Shown: piece after piece, positions 9,640-20,687 of the stretch
Position numbering within the stretch: position 1 is the first letter of the stretch
Layout of the letters: every line of letters begins with the position of its first letter
From: Turnera subulata
Taxonomy: Eukaryota; Streptophyta; Magnoliopsida; Malpighiales; Passifloraceae
Reading direction: 5' to 3'
Assembly (NCBI GenBank): GCA_028386065.3
Contig: JAKUCV010004874.1
Span: 275,482-339,481 of the forward strand
Length of the DNA stretch: 64,000 nt
Notes under the pieces: model-generated
Seen by the model: the letters and a program-made list of their open reading frames with translations, nothing else
Told to the model about the DNA's origin: nothing
Database searches by the model: none
Program-made: the position numbers and the translations under genes

Positions 9640-11762
9640 TTAAAAAACAACAACTTGGTCCCTAATTTACTCCATAAAACACACCAAAAGTGTGATAATA
9701 ACTTAATTTCTCTATCGGATACAATTGTCCTAGGAATGCAATGCAAACGAACAACTTCCCTAAAGAACAAGTCAGCGACATGCACAACATCATCTGTTTT
9801 ATGACAAGCAATAAAATATGACATTTTACTAAACCTATCAACAACAACAAAGATGCTATCTCTATCTTTCTTTCTCCTAGGTAATCCAATCCCAAAATCC
9901 ATAGATATATCAATCAAAGGACTATCAGAAACAGGTAAAGGAGTGTACAAACCATGAGGTTGTACCTTACCCTTGGCTTGTCGACATGGGATGCAACCTG
10001 CCCAAACTTTTTCCACATCTTTTTTCATGTTAGGCCAATAAAAATGCTCATACAAGATGTCTAAAGTTTTAGCAATGCCAAAATGTCCCACTAATCCACC
10101 ATTATGAGCTTCCCTAACAAGCAACTCTCGCATAGAACATGTAGGAATACAAAGCCTATTCTCACACATCAAGTAACCTTCATGGTGAAAATATTTTTGA
10201 AAAGAAGCATGCTCACACGCATCATACAACATTGCAAAGTCATAATCAAATTTACATAAACCCTTTATATGCTCAATTCCAAACAACTTAGAACTAAGTG
10301 AAGTAATTAAAGCATATCTCCTAGACAAAGCATCAACAATTATATTATCTTTTCCTTGCTTGTATTTAACAACATAAGGGAATGTCTCAATGAATTCAAG
10401 CCATTTAGTATGTCTCTTACCTAGCTTACCTTGGCCCTTTAGATACTTTAAGATCTTATGATCCGTGTGGATCACAAACTCCTTTGGCCATAGATAATGC
10501 TGCCAAGTCTGTAATGCCCTAACCAAGGCATACACCTCTTTGTCATAGGTGAAGTAATTGAGTTGTGCTTCCTTCAATTTCTCACTGAAATAAGTAATGG
10601 GGCACTTTTCCTGCAGTAAAACAACACCAATTCCTGTGCCAGAGGCATCGCATTCAATCTCAAAAGTACTGTTCAAGTCAGGAAACCTCAATATAGGAGC
10701 AGAATAAAGTTTTTCTTTTAATTGAATAAAAGCCGAATTCTCTTTGTCCCCCCACCTAAAACGAACCTCCTTTTTAACAATTTCATTTAAAGGAGCAACA
10801 ATTGAACTGAAATTTTTCACAAACCTCCTATAAAAACTAGCAAGTCAATGAAAAGATTTCACCTTACTTACTGTTGTAGGAGTCGGCCACTCCTTGATTG
10901 CCTTTGCTTTGTCTTGGTCAACTTCTATACCATTAACACTTACAACATAACCAAGAAAGAAAACATGATCCATAGAAAAAGTGCATTTAGAAATCTTAGC
11001 ATATAACTTCTCTTGTCGCAATGCTTGTAACACAAGGCTAAGATGTTCCACATGTTCATCAATGCTCTTACTATAGATCAGTATATCATCAAAGTAGACA
11101 ACCACATATTTTCCAATCAATTATCTCAAAACATGGTTCATTAATCTCATGAAAGTACTATATGCATTAGTCAATGCAAAAGGCATAACTAACCATTCAT
11201 ATAAACCATATTTTGTTTTAAAAGCACTTTTTCATTCGTCACCAATCTTCATTCTAATCTGATGGTAACAACTCATAAGATCAATCTTTAAAAACAAACA
11301 AGCACCAGGTAATTCATCTAGCATATCATTCAATCTAGGAATAGGATGGCAATACTTTACCGTGATTTTGTTGACTGCTCTACAATTAATACACATACAC
11401 CATGATCCATCCTTCTTTGGCACTAGAATAACTGGCACAGCCCAAGGACTTAAACTCTGTCGGATGTGTCCCTTTTTCAGCAACTCATCAACTTGCCTTT
11501 GCAATTCCTTTGTCTCCTCCGGATTTGCCCTATATGCGGGGCGATTTTGAATCTGAGCACCAAGTATAAAATCAATTTGGTGCTCTATTCCTCTAATGGG
11601 AGGCAATTTTTTAGGCAACTCCTCAGGGAACACATCTCTAAATTTCTGAAGAATAGAAACAACAGAACTAGGCAAATCTGGGTTAAGGTCAGTGTTAGAT
11701 AAATAAGCATTCTTATATAAAAGTACTAACATCTCTCTTTTGTTCACACAAACTATCCTCAT
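9640..11762 (-). pseudogene. Ty3/gypsy pol of element 2 (RT, RNase H, partial integrase)
   Basis: Minus-strand pol remnant. RT: FPEELPKKLPP and [21 protein letters not shown], then YFDDILIYS near 11100-11075. RNase [27 protein letters not shown]. Integrase: zinc motif CIPCRQAK, first Asp in SMDFGIGLP and second Asp in VSDREIK. It runs out after GTKLLFF at about 9640, before the catalytic Glu. In-frame stops occur near 11231, 11122 and 10846. The frame 10820-9630 is open for 396 codons across RNase H and integrase, so this copy is less decayed than element 1 but still not functional. The catalytic RT aspartates are kept. Confidence 0.9.
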
Positions 11763-11891
11763 ATCCCTGATATTTGCATAAAAGTTCTGACTCTTTTTCT
11801 CCTATGATTTTCTCTCCTTGGTGTCGACATCTCTCTGCTTTTGTTCCTCTCCTTTTGTTGTCGACACCAACGCCTTATTTTCACTCAATTT

Positions 11892-12596
11892 CTACTCTCC
11901 TTTTGCATGACTCTCAGACATCCTTTCTTTCTCACTAACTTTGGCCAAATCAGCCTCCTTCTCTTTCTTCCAAGCATCCACACTTTTCTGCATAAATATC
12001 TGATCCTCATAAACTTCTTGAGGTGACATTGGCACAAGCACCACCTTCCTCTCTCCCATGCTTATTGTATACCTATTTCTATGGCCATCATGCAACACCT
12101 TTCTATCATATTGCCAAGGCCTTCCCAACAGAATATGACATGCTTGCGTAGGTACAACATCACATAAAACTTGATCAGAATACTTTCCGATGGTGAATGA
12201 TATAAGTACTTGCCCGGTTATCTTGATCTCACCACTATCATTCAACCATTGAAGCTTGTATGGTCATGGATGCTTTTGGCTCCGTAACCCCATCTTCTCC
12301 ATTAGCATAGTGCTAACTACATTGGTGCAGCTCCCTCCATCAATGATCATGCTACAAGGTTTGTCTTGCACCAAACATCTAGTCTGAAAGATGTTCTCCC
12401 TTTGCTCAATTCCATCCTCCATTTGCTGAATATTGAGCATCCTCCTTGTTACACACATTCTCTGAACAATCTCTTCTGCATCATCAAAATCGACTGCATC
12501 CTCCAACTCTGGCATCCCAATCAATGTAGGATCGACATCAGGAACCTCCCTCTCTTTATCAGAATACACCTCTCCATACTCAGTGGTAAGCATCAC
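11892..12596 (-). pseudogene. Retroviral-type aspartic protease of element 2
   Basis: The minus-strand frames read CLVQDKPCSMIIDGGSCTNV, with the IDGGS active-site motif near 12340-12315. A break near 12265 follows, then SYSDQVLCDVV-like sequence and ILLGRPW near 12130-12110. This order (D-G/S-G-S loop, then I-L-G-R-P-W) is that of the gypsy protease that processes Gag-Pol. A linker with TTGTCGACACC repeats follows before RT. Broken by a frameshift between the two halves. Confidence 0.8.
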
Positions 12597-12599
12597 CTT

Positions 12600-13779
12600 C
12601 TTGTTGACACATTATGACGCATAATGCCCTAGCCCTATAGACGTGAAACACTTGATGTTGCTTGTCTTTTTAGTGATTTTCTGTGGCGCATTGGGGGTTC
12701 TTCTGCTCAGCTGATTTCTACTCCTCCTTTGCTCTCCATGGAATTGTCTTAGGAGTATCTAAAACAGGCTTGCCGGAGATCCCCGCATCTTGCTTGGAAT
12801 ACTTGGAACTGGAATTCCAATTGCTATAGCTTGAAGTTTTCTTCTTAAGTTGCTTCTCTATCTTAGAAGCTAGAGCTACCATCTCATCAATTTCTACATA
12901 GTGTTGCAACTCAAGAACGTTAGCAATATCAGCATTTCAACCATAACAAAATCTCGACATAAGTGACTCTTCATCCTCTTCACGCCCGGCTTGATTCATT
13001 GCCATCTCAAGTGCCTTCCAGTACTCATCTACACTCTTGGTTCCCTGCTTAATCGAATGGAATCTATAAAGCAGCTCCCTTTGATGAGAGGCAGGAACGA
13101 ATCTCTTCTTTATTACCCTCTTCGTCTCTGCCCATGTCTCTATCTATAGCTCTCCATATCTCCTTCTTTCAGTAACATGCTTGTGCCACCAAGATTTGGC
13201 ATAATCTTTGAATTCCACAACAGCAAGTTTGACCTTCTTCTCCTCAGAATACTGATGGTAATCGAAGATAGCTTCCATGTCTTGTACCCAATCTATATAT
13301 GTCTCAGGATCACTAGTACTATGAAAAGATGGAATCTTCATCTTGATGGACCCCACATCACGATCTAGGCGCACTGGTCCCTTTTCTCTGTTGAAAACTG
13401 GGCAGTCAAGAAACCTAAGTGGTTAATTGTGTGCGCCACTGCCTCTTCCTCCTTCTTCATGTCGTCCTCGAGCAGGTATCCTCTGATTAACCTCGCCAAA
13501 CTGCTCCTCCAGATCAACTTCTTCCTCCTCTGCCCTAGCATCTTGAGCTTACACTCTCCCCTTGGCCCTAGGCGCGACAATGCTCTCAGAAAGCTCTTAA
13601 ACTACTCTTTCTTGACGTGCTAGGCAAGCTTCCATATCTCTTCCCTGTCGATCTATCTTGGCATTAGTCTTCACCAATCCTTCACCAACTTCCTTGATCT
13701 GGGCTTTCAATTGATCAAAGAACTCCTTAAGATTGGCCATCACAATAGGTCGGTCAGACTCACTACCAGTAGACATTAT
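12600..13779 (-). pseudogene. Gag of CRM-like element 2
   Basis: Gag would form the particle that packages element RNA. The likely start is the Met at 13777-13779 (MSTGSESDRP), just downstream of the point where B is inserted. A helical segment follows (FFDQLKAQIKEVGEGL). The capsid-like retrotransposon gag core comes next: MKIPSFHSTSDPETYIDW, VKLAVVEFKDYAKSWW, RFVPASHQRELLYRFHS and KQGTKSVDEY. A Ser/Lys-rich segment leads to a decayed zinc-knuckle region near 12660-12620 (CFTSIGLGHYAS with the spacing lost). Stops at about 13618, 13143 and 12946 and several frameshifts make it a pseudogene. Confidence 0.8.
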
Positions 13780-14092
13780 AAAAGAAACTAGCAAGAAACT
13801 TGTTAGTAGAAAAGCTCCTCACGTGTATGAAACGCCCGTGTCCCAATTTATTAATATAAAATAAAATTTAAATATAAAATGACTAAATTGCCCTCATCAA
13901 TCCCCGGACAAGAAAATCAACAACAACATGATCAACATTTATTCAAATAATAAATAATAAAATGGAATCAAGTATGCAGCGGAAGACAAAAATACATAGC
14001 AACATGCATGCAATGAACCCTATGGATCCGACCCGAGGAGAGGATAACGCCGCCACCTGCTGATATGCATCATTGCTCAATGAGCAGTTAAC

Positions 14093-14991
14093 CTGAAAAA
14101 GACTGTGAGGGGGTGAGACCAACCACTGTCTCACCGCAAACAAATAAACAAGTGTATACAAATACAAATCAACTACAAATACCGGCATCAGGCAGTAGAA
14201 ATCATAGTGCACATCAAGTCACTATACACAAAACAAGTCATCATCAGACTTCAAACCATCACTTATCATTACTTATATTATTATCGTTGTATTTTATTAT
14301 TTTTAAGGTTTAATATTTTATTAGGGCCCTCTACTGTGTGCGTCGAGCTCGGTCCCGTCTCATGAGACAACCAGGCATAAGCCTAATATAAACAGGGCAA
14401 GGCCCAATACAATCAGTGAGAGAGAGAGAGACAGACAGAGAGAAAGAGGGAGGTAGAACGGGGGAAATAGAAAGAGGGAGGTAGAACCGGTCATCACAGA
14501 CCCATATGCTAAACCGCATATACCATGCTATCCCGCATGCAATCCCGAGGGGTATCACTTCCCGCTCGAACCAACCGGTCAACAGCCCCACAGTAGAATA
14601 TTATAGTTCGTTATTCTCAATTATGCTTTAAGAGTTTTTCCATACGTTATTATCAAACAGGCTTGTGTGGATTTAATATCTTATTCTCAAATCCGGGCCT
14701 CCAGCCCTCAAGTCACCACACGAACCACAAAGTCATATCACATGTTATTTCTCATAACCAACAAACTCATGCTCAACTGGCATATCATATCAAACAGGCA
14801 CGTAATACACGTAATCAGACATACTGCATCAAGGTATCATCATTAAGATACAAGTGCACACAGGAACACCAACACAGCAAGAATACATGCATATAGCATA
14901 CAATACCAACCAAGTATTACCACTTCTTGTTCCAAGTTTATTAACCGAGCATTGTAGGCAGTAATGCATACAAAGGTTTATAAGTCCTCAC
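14093..14991 (-). other. Candidate intron within element B 3' LTR
   Basis: On the minus strand a donor CAG|GTGAGGAC (first intron base 14991) and an acceptor CTTTTTCAG|GTTAACTGC (last intron base 14093) bound 899 bp. A pyrimidine-rich tract precedes the acceptor. The same two signals occur in the LTRs of B, C and F. Transcript evidence is not available. Confidence 0.45.
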
Positions 14992-15732
14992 CTGAGCTAT
15001 TAAGATTGTCTCGGAAAACTGGGTACACTGTCTTGCCTCGACGTATCCTATAATTTAACACAACAAGGTCACGTACTTGTCAAACATAGGACATGGTCGA
15101 TGCATGCTAATTATGCAATTATATCACTGTTACGACTTAAGCATTCTAGCCCGATTATGTTTATTAACCGTGAGTTCTAGGCACGTCACTACAAGAGTAA
15201 GGCCTAAGCCCAAAAGTCTATTCTTACTTTAGTCTACAACTCCTTCGTGTCACTGGCCTAAAGTTCACAAGCTTCAAGCCCAACTAAGTCCAAATATCAC
15301 TTGGGCCAAAGCCTACATCTTCTTTGGGCCTAAAGCCCAAACCATCAAATCCACTAAGGAACTCACACATGGAACCCACATATGTCCTTGGGCACAAAGC
15401 CCAGTCTTATTAAGTCCAATTGTTATATTTGGGTTATAACATTTTATTACTAGGCATGGACCCGATTTAGTCTAACTCCCGTTTAAGGGTTATACCCGAG
15501 CCCGAGTTACCATCCTAGAGGTTCTACCCGCATTGGACAAACCGTCAACGTGCTACTCACTCCCCACTCTCGGTTTCCATTATATCCCGGTTATTTCCGT
15601 TACAACTATCATATCCGTTTTATTGTGTTACATGCCATGTATGTAGAATAAAGATATGGAAGGGAGAAGTACCGCTGGCTCGGGAGAAAAGAAGAAAAGA
15701 AAAGAGAGGAGAAGTGAGGAGAGAAAAGAAAG

Positions 15733-15740
15733 AATAAATA
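15733..15740 (-). promoter_or_regulatory. TATA-like box, element B 3' LTR
   Basis: Minus strand TATTTATT, followed by a long CT-rich tract (TCTTTCTTTTCTC). It lies about 35 bp downstream, in the direction of transcription, of the ACGACGTCGT palindrome at 15774-15787. Confidence 0.45.
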
Positions 15741-15773
15741 GCTAAGGTAAAACCTAGGGTTCGGCCACGCGTG

Positions 15774-15787
15774 AAACGACGTCGTTT
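15774..15787. promoter_or_regulatory. ACGT-core palindrome in element B 3' LTR
   Basis: AAACGACGTCGTTT is a perfect 14-bp palindrome upstream of the TATA-like box. ACGT cores are typical of bZIP-binding sites; the binding protein is inferred only. In the 5' LTR (around 20727) the palindrome is degraded. Confidence 0.45.
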
Positions 15788-17702
15788 GGTCAGCAAAAAC
15801 GGCGTCGTTTCGTCCTCTCAGCACCTGAGGTCAACGCGCCCAAAGGTTGGTCAAAACGCCTGCCTTGTTGAGTTTTGTGCTTTGATTTTCTTAAAATGAC
15901 GTAGTTTTGATCAAAACCACCTCAAGCTTTGCGTTTCACCTCGAAACACAATTAAATTCCCAAAAGAAAAATCGAACAAGGAAAAATTCCTCATAAAAGT
16001 ATTATTTCCAAGCAAATGTAATATTCCTTGACCATAAATTCCTGGAAAAGTCTTGAGGTAAAATTGGAAAATAAATTCTAAAAAATTATGAAAATACATA
16101 GGAATTAGTATCCAAAAATCCGGGGCGTTACAGTTCTATCCCACTTAACAAAAATCCGGGGCGTTACAGTTTTATTATTATTATTTTTTTTCCTTCTTTT
16201 AATCCAAAACGACGTAGTTTCGGCTAAAACTACAATAAACTCTATATTTCGTCCCGGAACTCCAATTGCTCCCAAACAAACCGAATAACGATAAACACTA
16301 AAAGTAAAAATAATATTCTCAGAGAATAAATTAATTATAACAATAATTTCTTAACGAAAGACTCCCGGAAATTCCGCAAGGGTAAAATACCAAAAATTTT
16401 GAAAATTCCGTAAAAAAAATCAATTAACGAAAAATCGGGCGTTACAGTTCTACCCCACTTAACAAAATTTCGTCCTCAAAATTTAGAGAATAGGTCAAGC
16501 AACAAATTGACACAAACAAGTGTCATTCGGTATCAAAGTACCGTTGGCCAAACCACAAAGAAGAACCATCACGACCATCAATCACATTTCCAAGCAAGAA
16601 CTCCGAAATACCAAGTCAAACATCGACTTAGCCAAACATGATCAAAAGCATAAGATCAAAGCACTAACCCAAAAATTTATATCCAATCATCATTGTTCAT
16701 TATCAATAGCAAAATCCGTAAACTACTTCATTTATCATCACTCAACCATTTATATCCAATCTTCTAATCCATTAAGCATATCCTCAGATAACCGAATCCA
16801 CAATTGTTACCTAAGTAACAAGATCATCACTCCCAATGTGAATTCCTCAAGACCAACACTCCATAACATATATTTCATGATCTGAACCTCAAAGTAATTC
16901 CTCTATGATACACCAATTCAGCCAAAATCGTATAACCCGGAACATACTTTAGACACTAGAAACCACTCGTTACCAAAATTTCATAATCTAATTCTATACC
17001 ATGGGTTCTTTAAGACCTAAACATCCTTTCATAACTCATACTTATAAGTCTATCGCCCAAGTTAATATGAACATCAAAGTTTCTTTAATGAAGAACTTAA
17101 AACACCACTGTATCTCTTGTCACACAATTACCTAACTAGCGATAAATTCTCAACTCCCGTGATCACCTCAAAATCAAACCTCAATGTAAACATACTTCCG
17201 GCATCCTCATCCAACACAAGAACTATAACCTCAATAAAGACTCATGATCAAACCTTACTATCACAACCACCGTTAATATCTCAAATCTCAACCAAGTTAA
17301 ATACCTCAAGAATCATTGAAAGACATTTTCCCAAATATGCCATTAGATCAACCTCAACATAATTCAAGAAATCATCTCAACTCCAGACAAGATTTAATCC
17401 ATAAAATTATTCACAAGTGAATTCAAATCCTCGAGCTCAGCAAATCAGACCACAAGCAACATGATCACCGAGATCACACGAATTCAAATCCACAAGTATC
17501 ACATAAGATCATCTCCTGACAGACTTAGCACCCGAGCTCAGATCAATGGTTCTTGCTTGTATTGGCCAGTTCCACACAGACAAAAGACACAAGCAAAGAG
17601 TCAGGAGTCTACACCGACTCTGACAAACAGTGGATATTCCACAAAATAAACTTTGCTACAGCCAAGCCGTGAAGGCAAACATGTCATTTCAACGACAATA
17701 CT

Positions 17703-17717
17703 GGGTCATTCCGACCC
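17703..17717 (-). other. Leader hairpin candidate, element B
   Basis: GGGTC and GACCC form a 5-bp stem with a 5-base loop, beginning 161 nt downstream of the 5' LTR. Equivalent hairpins at the same distance occur in C (39567-39581) and, weaker, in F. It could be a packaging or dimerisation signal; this is inference. Confidence 0.4.
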
Positions 17718-17860
17718 TCAGCAGGTGCGTGTCCTCCACCGGATCCATAGTACGACTCACTATATGAATGCATATGACCATGCAACAACTGACTCAAAAA
17801 GGAACAGACTCATGCACATAAGAGCACGAACATATAATCACATCCCAAAAGGATCTACAG

Positions 17861-17877
17861 CCTGCTCCGCTATCAAC
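17861..17877 (-). other. Primer-binding site, element B
   Basis: Minus strand GTTGATAGCGGAGCAGG directly follows the end of the 5' LTR. It resembles the initiator-Met tRNA complement with mismatches and matches the variants in C and F. Confidence 0.65.
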
Positions 17878-18142
17878 TGAAACGCCCGTGTCCCAATTTA
17901 TTAATATAAAATAGAATTTAAATATAAAATGACTAAATTGCCCTCATCAATCCCGGGACACGAAAATCATCAACAACATGATCAACATTTAGTCAAATAA
18001 TAAATAATACAATGGAATCAAGTACGCAGCGAAAGACAAAAATACATAGCAACATGCATGCAATGAACCCTATGGATCCGACCCGAGGAGAGGATAACGC
18101 TGCCACCTGCTGATATGCTTCATTGCTCAATGAGCAGTTAAC

Positions 18143-19043
18143 CTGAAAAAAACTGTGAGGGGGTGAGACCAACCACTGTCTCACCGCAAACAAATAAACC
18201 AGTGTATACAAATACAAATCAACTACAAATAAAGGCATCAGGCAGTAGAAATCATAGTGCACATCAAGTCACAATACACAAAACAAGTCATCATCAGACT
18301 TCAAACCATCACTTATCATTACTTATATTATTATCGTTGTATTTTTTTATTATTAAGGTTGAATATTTTATTAGGGCCCTCTACTGTGTGCGTCGAGCTC
18401 GGTTGCATCTCATGAGACAACCAGGCATAAGCCTAATATAAACAGGGCAAGGCCCAATACAATCAGTGAGAGAGAGAGAGAGACAAACAGAGAGAAAGAG
18501 GGAGGTAGAAAGGGGGAGATAGAAAGAGGGAGGTAGAACCGGTCATCACAGACCCATATCCTAAACTGCATATACCATGCTATCCTGCATGCAATCCCGA
18601 GGGGTATCACTTCCCGCTCGAACCAACCGGTCAACAGCCCCACAGTAGAATATTATAGTTCGTTATTCTCAATTATGCTTTAAGAGTTTTTCCATACGTT
18701 ATTATCAAACAGGGTTGTGTGGATTTAATATCTTATTCTCAAATCCGGGCCTCCAGCCCTCAAGTCACCATACGAACCACAAAGTCATATCACATGTTAT
18801 ATCTCATAACCAACAAACTCATGCTCAACTGGCATATCATATCAAACAGGCACGTAATACACGTAATCAGACATACTGCATCAAGGTATCATCATTAAGA
18901 TACAAGTGCACACAGGAACACCAACACAGCAAGCATACATGCATATACCATACAATACCAACCAAGTATTGCCACTTCTTGTTCCAACTTTATTAACCGA
19001 GCATTGTAGGCAGTAATGCATACAAAGGTTTATAAGTCCTCAC
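18143..19043 (-). other. Candidate intron within element B 5' LTR
   Basis: Donor CAG|GTGAGGAC (first intron base 19043) and acceptor TTTTTTCAG|GTTAACTGC (last intron base 18143), 901 bp, downstream of the TATA-like box. This is the transcribed copy if the promoter works, so spliced RNA should start here. Confidence 0.5.
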
Positions 19044-20679
19044 CTGAGCTATTAAGATTGTCTCAGAAAACTGGGTACATTGTCTTGCCTCGACGTATCC
19101 TATAATTTAACACAACAAGGTCACGTACTTGTCAAACATAGGACATGGTCGATGCATGCTAATTATGCAATTATATCACTGTTACAACTTAAGCATTCTA
19201 GCCCGATTATGTTTATTAACCGTGAGTTCTAGGCACGTCACTACAAGAGTCAGGGCCTAAGCCCAAAAGTCTATTCTCACTTTAGTCTACAACTCCTTCG
19301 TGTCACTGGCCTAAAGTTCACAAGCTTCAAGCCCAAATAAGTCCAAATATCACTTGGGCCAAAGCCCACATCTTCTTTGGGCCTAAAGCCCAAACCATCA
19401 AATCCACTAAGGAACTCACACATGGAACCCACATATGTCCTTGGGCACAAAGCCCACTCTTATTAAGTCCAATTGTTATATTTGGGTCATAACATTTTAT
19501 TACTAGGCATGGACCCGATTTAGTCTAACTCCCATTTAAGAGTTATACCCGAGCCCGAGTTACCATCCTAGAGGTTCTACCCGCATTGGACAAACCGTCA
19601 ACGTGCTACTCACTCCGCACTCTCGGTTTCCATTATATCCTGGTTATTTCCGTTACAACTACCATATCCATTTTATTGTGTTACATGCCATGTATGTAGA
19701 ACAAATTCATAACATCATCGGAAGTGGTACCGTGAAATGTCGAAGTATTAATTTCTCCACCGAACCCGTGCACGCCTCGCCGGAACAGAACCGAGCTCGC
19801 TTGATTCCGGTCAACCCTGCCTGAAAAAAAAACCGAGTTCACCGGAGAAATTCACAGCCGCCAAAGAAACACACTCTAAATGGACGAAGAACGAACTGTG
19901 GACCACAGTAACAAATCCACAAGCAAAGCATCGGTCCGTCGTCCACAGCCCAAACCCGATCTCAACAACTCCTCCTCAATCCGAACAAGGCAACGCCACT
20001 GCCTGGATAGAACCACAACACAATATTCACCACACCATACCCATAATTATCAAAACACTAAACGATTTGAAAAGAGGAGGAAGGAAGTCTGGATCCTTAC
20101 CAGAATCACAGGAACCCGGATTCGTCTTCACAGGTTCCAACACAAAACCCGAGCCTTGGATCTGCCCCAAAACAACCCCAACGACCACTACCGGAAATGA
20201 AACCCAGAAAACCCCTGCTCGACCGCCACCCCGAGCGCGTCTGACAACCAAAACCAGAAAAACCAACACAACCCGATTAGAACAAATCGGCCAAAGAAAA
20301 AACATAGCAGAGAAGAGGGGCGATGGGTTACCTATCGGACCTCCATCTCCTGCGCCCCGATCCAACACTCGCGCCCCTCGCCTCGAGCTCTCCTCTGACG
20401 GCGGCGGTGCGACAAGAAGCACAAGGGAAGAGCAGCGGCGTACGGTTGCTCCAATCGCAGGTCCTCCTCGAACAGCTCTCCTCTCGTGCCGGTGCTAGAA
20501 GGCGGCGGCGTCGTGAGGGAAGAGCAGAAAGAGGCGGCGGCGTCTCATTGGCGAAAGGAAGAGGAATTAAGAAGAACTAAAAGAGAACAAAGATACGGAA
20601 GGGAGAAGTACCGCCGGCTTGGGAGAAAAGAAGAAAAGAAAAGAGAGGAGAAGTGAGGGGAGAGAGAGAGAAAAGAAAG

Positions 20680-20687
20680 AATAAATA
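20680..20687 (-). promoter_or_regulatory. TATA-like box, element B 5' LTR
   Basis: Minus strand TATTTATT followed by a CT-rich stretch (TTCTTTCTTTTCTCTC). This would place the U3 region at 21408 to about 20690 and leave a very long R-U5 of about 2.8 kb. Confidence 0.45.

Larger units (their letters stand above)
8545..9640 (+). pseudogene. CACTA transposase, C-terminal part with two introns
   Basis: The transposase resumes after the TRIM with VCHLEHIFPPSF, VMVHLDLHL and GGPVHYRWMYFVER (to 8688). An intron follows, then KAEPEASIAEGHLIEEALTF and RYFEGIESRLNRP (about 8800-8900). Further on are AHRNVLFNCEAVQPFIEY (9031-9084) and EFVDWFRKL. A second intron follows, then a DUF4216-like tail: GPLPSVRRFNAYNINSFKF, QNSGVYLL and [19 protein letters not shown] (about 9583-9636). 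Frame is lost in places, for example the stop after FGKL at 9137. The sequence ends abruptly at about 9640, where the minus-strand CRM-like integrase begins, so the 3' end of the CACTA element is missing. Confidence 0.88.
13828..16446 (-). repeat. Element B 3' LTR
   Basis: 2619 bp on the minus strand. It matches the 5' LTR (17878-21408) closely, with only scattered base differences in the stretches compared by eye. It lacks about 0.9 kb present in the 5' LTR between 19700 and 20595; the junction here is near 15650 (GTAGAATAAAGATATGG). It contains a GA-rich stretch near 14415-14490, TGGGC/GCCCA motifs at 15300-15410, a TATA-like box and two extra copies of the LTR start at 16132 and 16168. Confidence 0.9.
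16447..17877 (-). other. Element B internal region, noncoding
   Basis: 1431 bp between the LTRs. The end next to the 3' LTR reads, on the minus strand, GAGGACGAAATTTTGTTAAG and then the purine stretch. It resembles the region just after the pol stop of the Tekay-like element E (55676-55712). The rest is AT-rich with many stops. It has about the same layout as the internal regions of C and F. Confidence 0.85.

Noticed and set aside
20027..20498. 131- and 143-codon ORFs on opposite strands in the element B 5' LTR
   Set aside because: They are mirror shadows of each other in a GC-rich block, lack motifs, and the block is absent from the 3' LTR.
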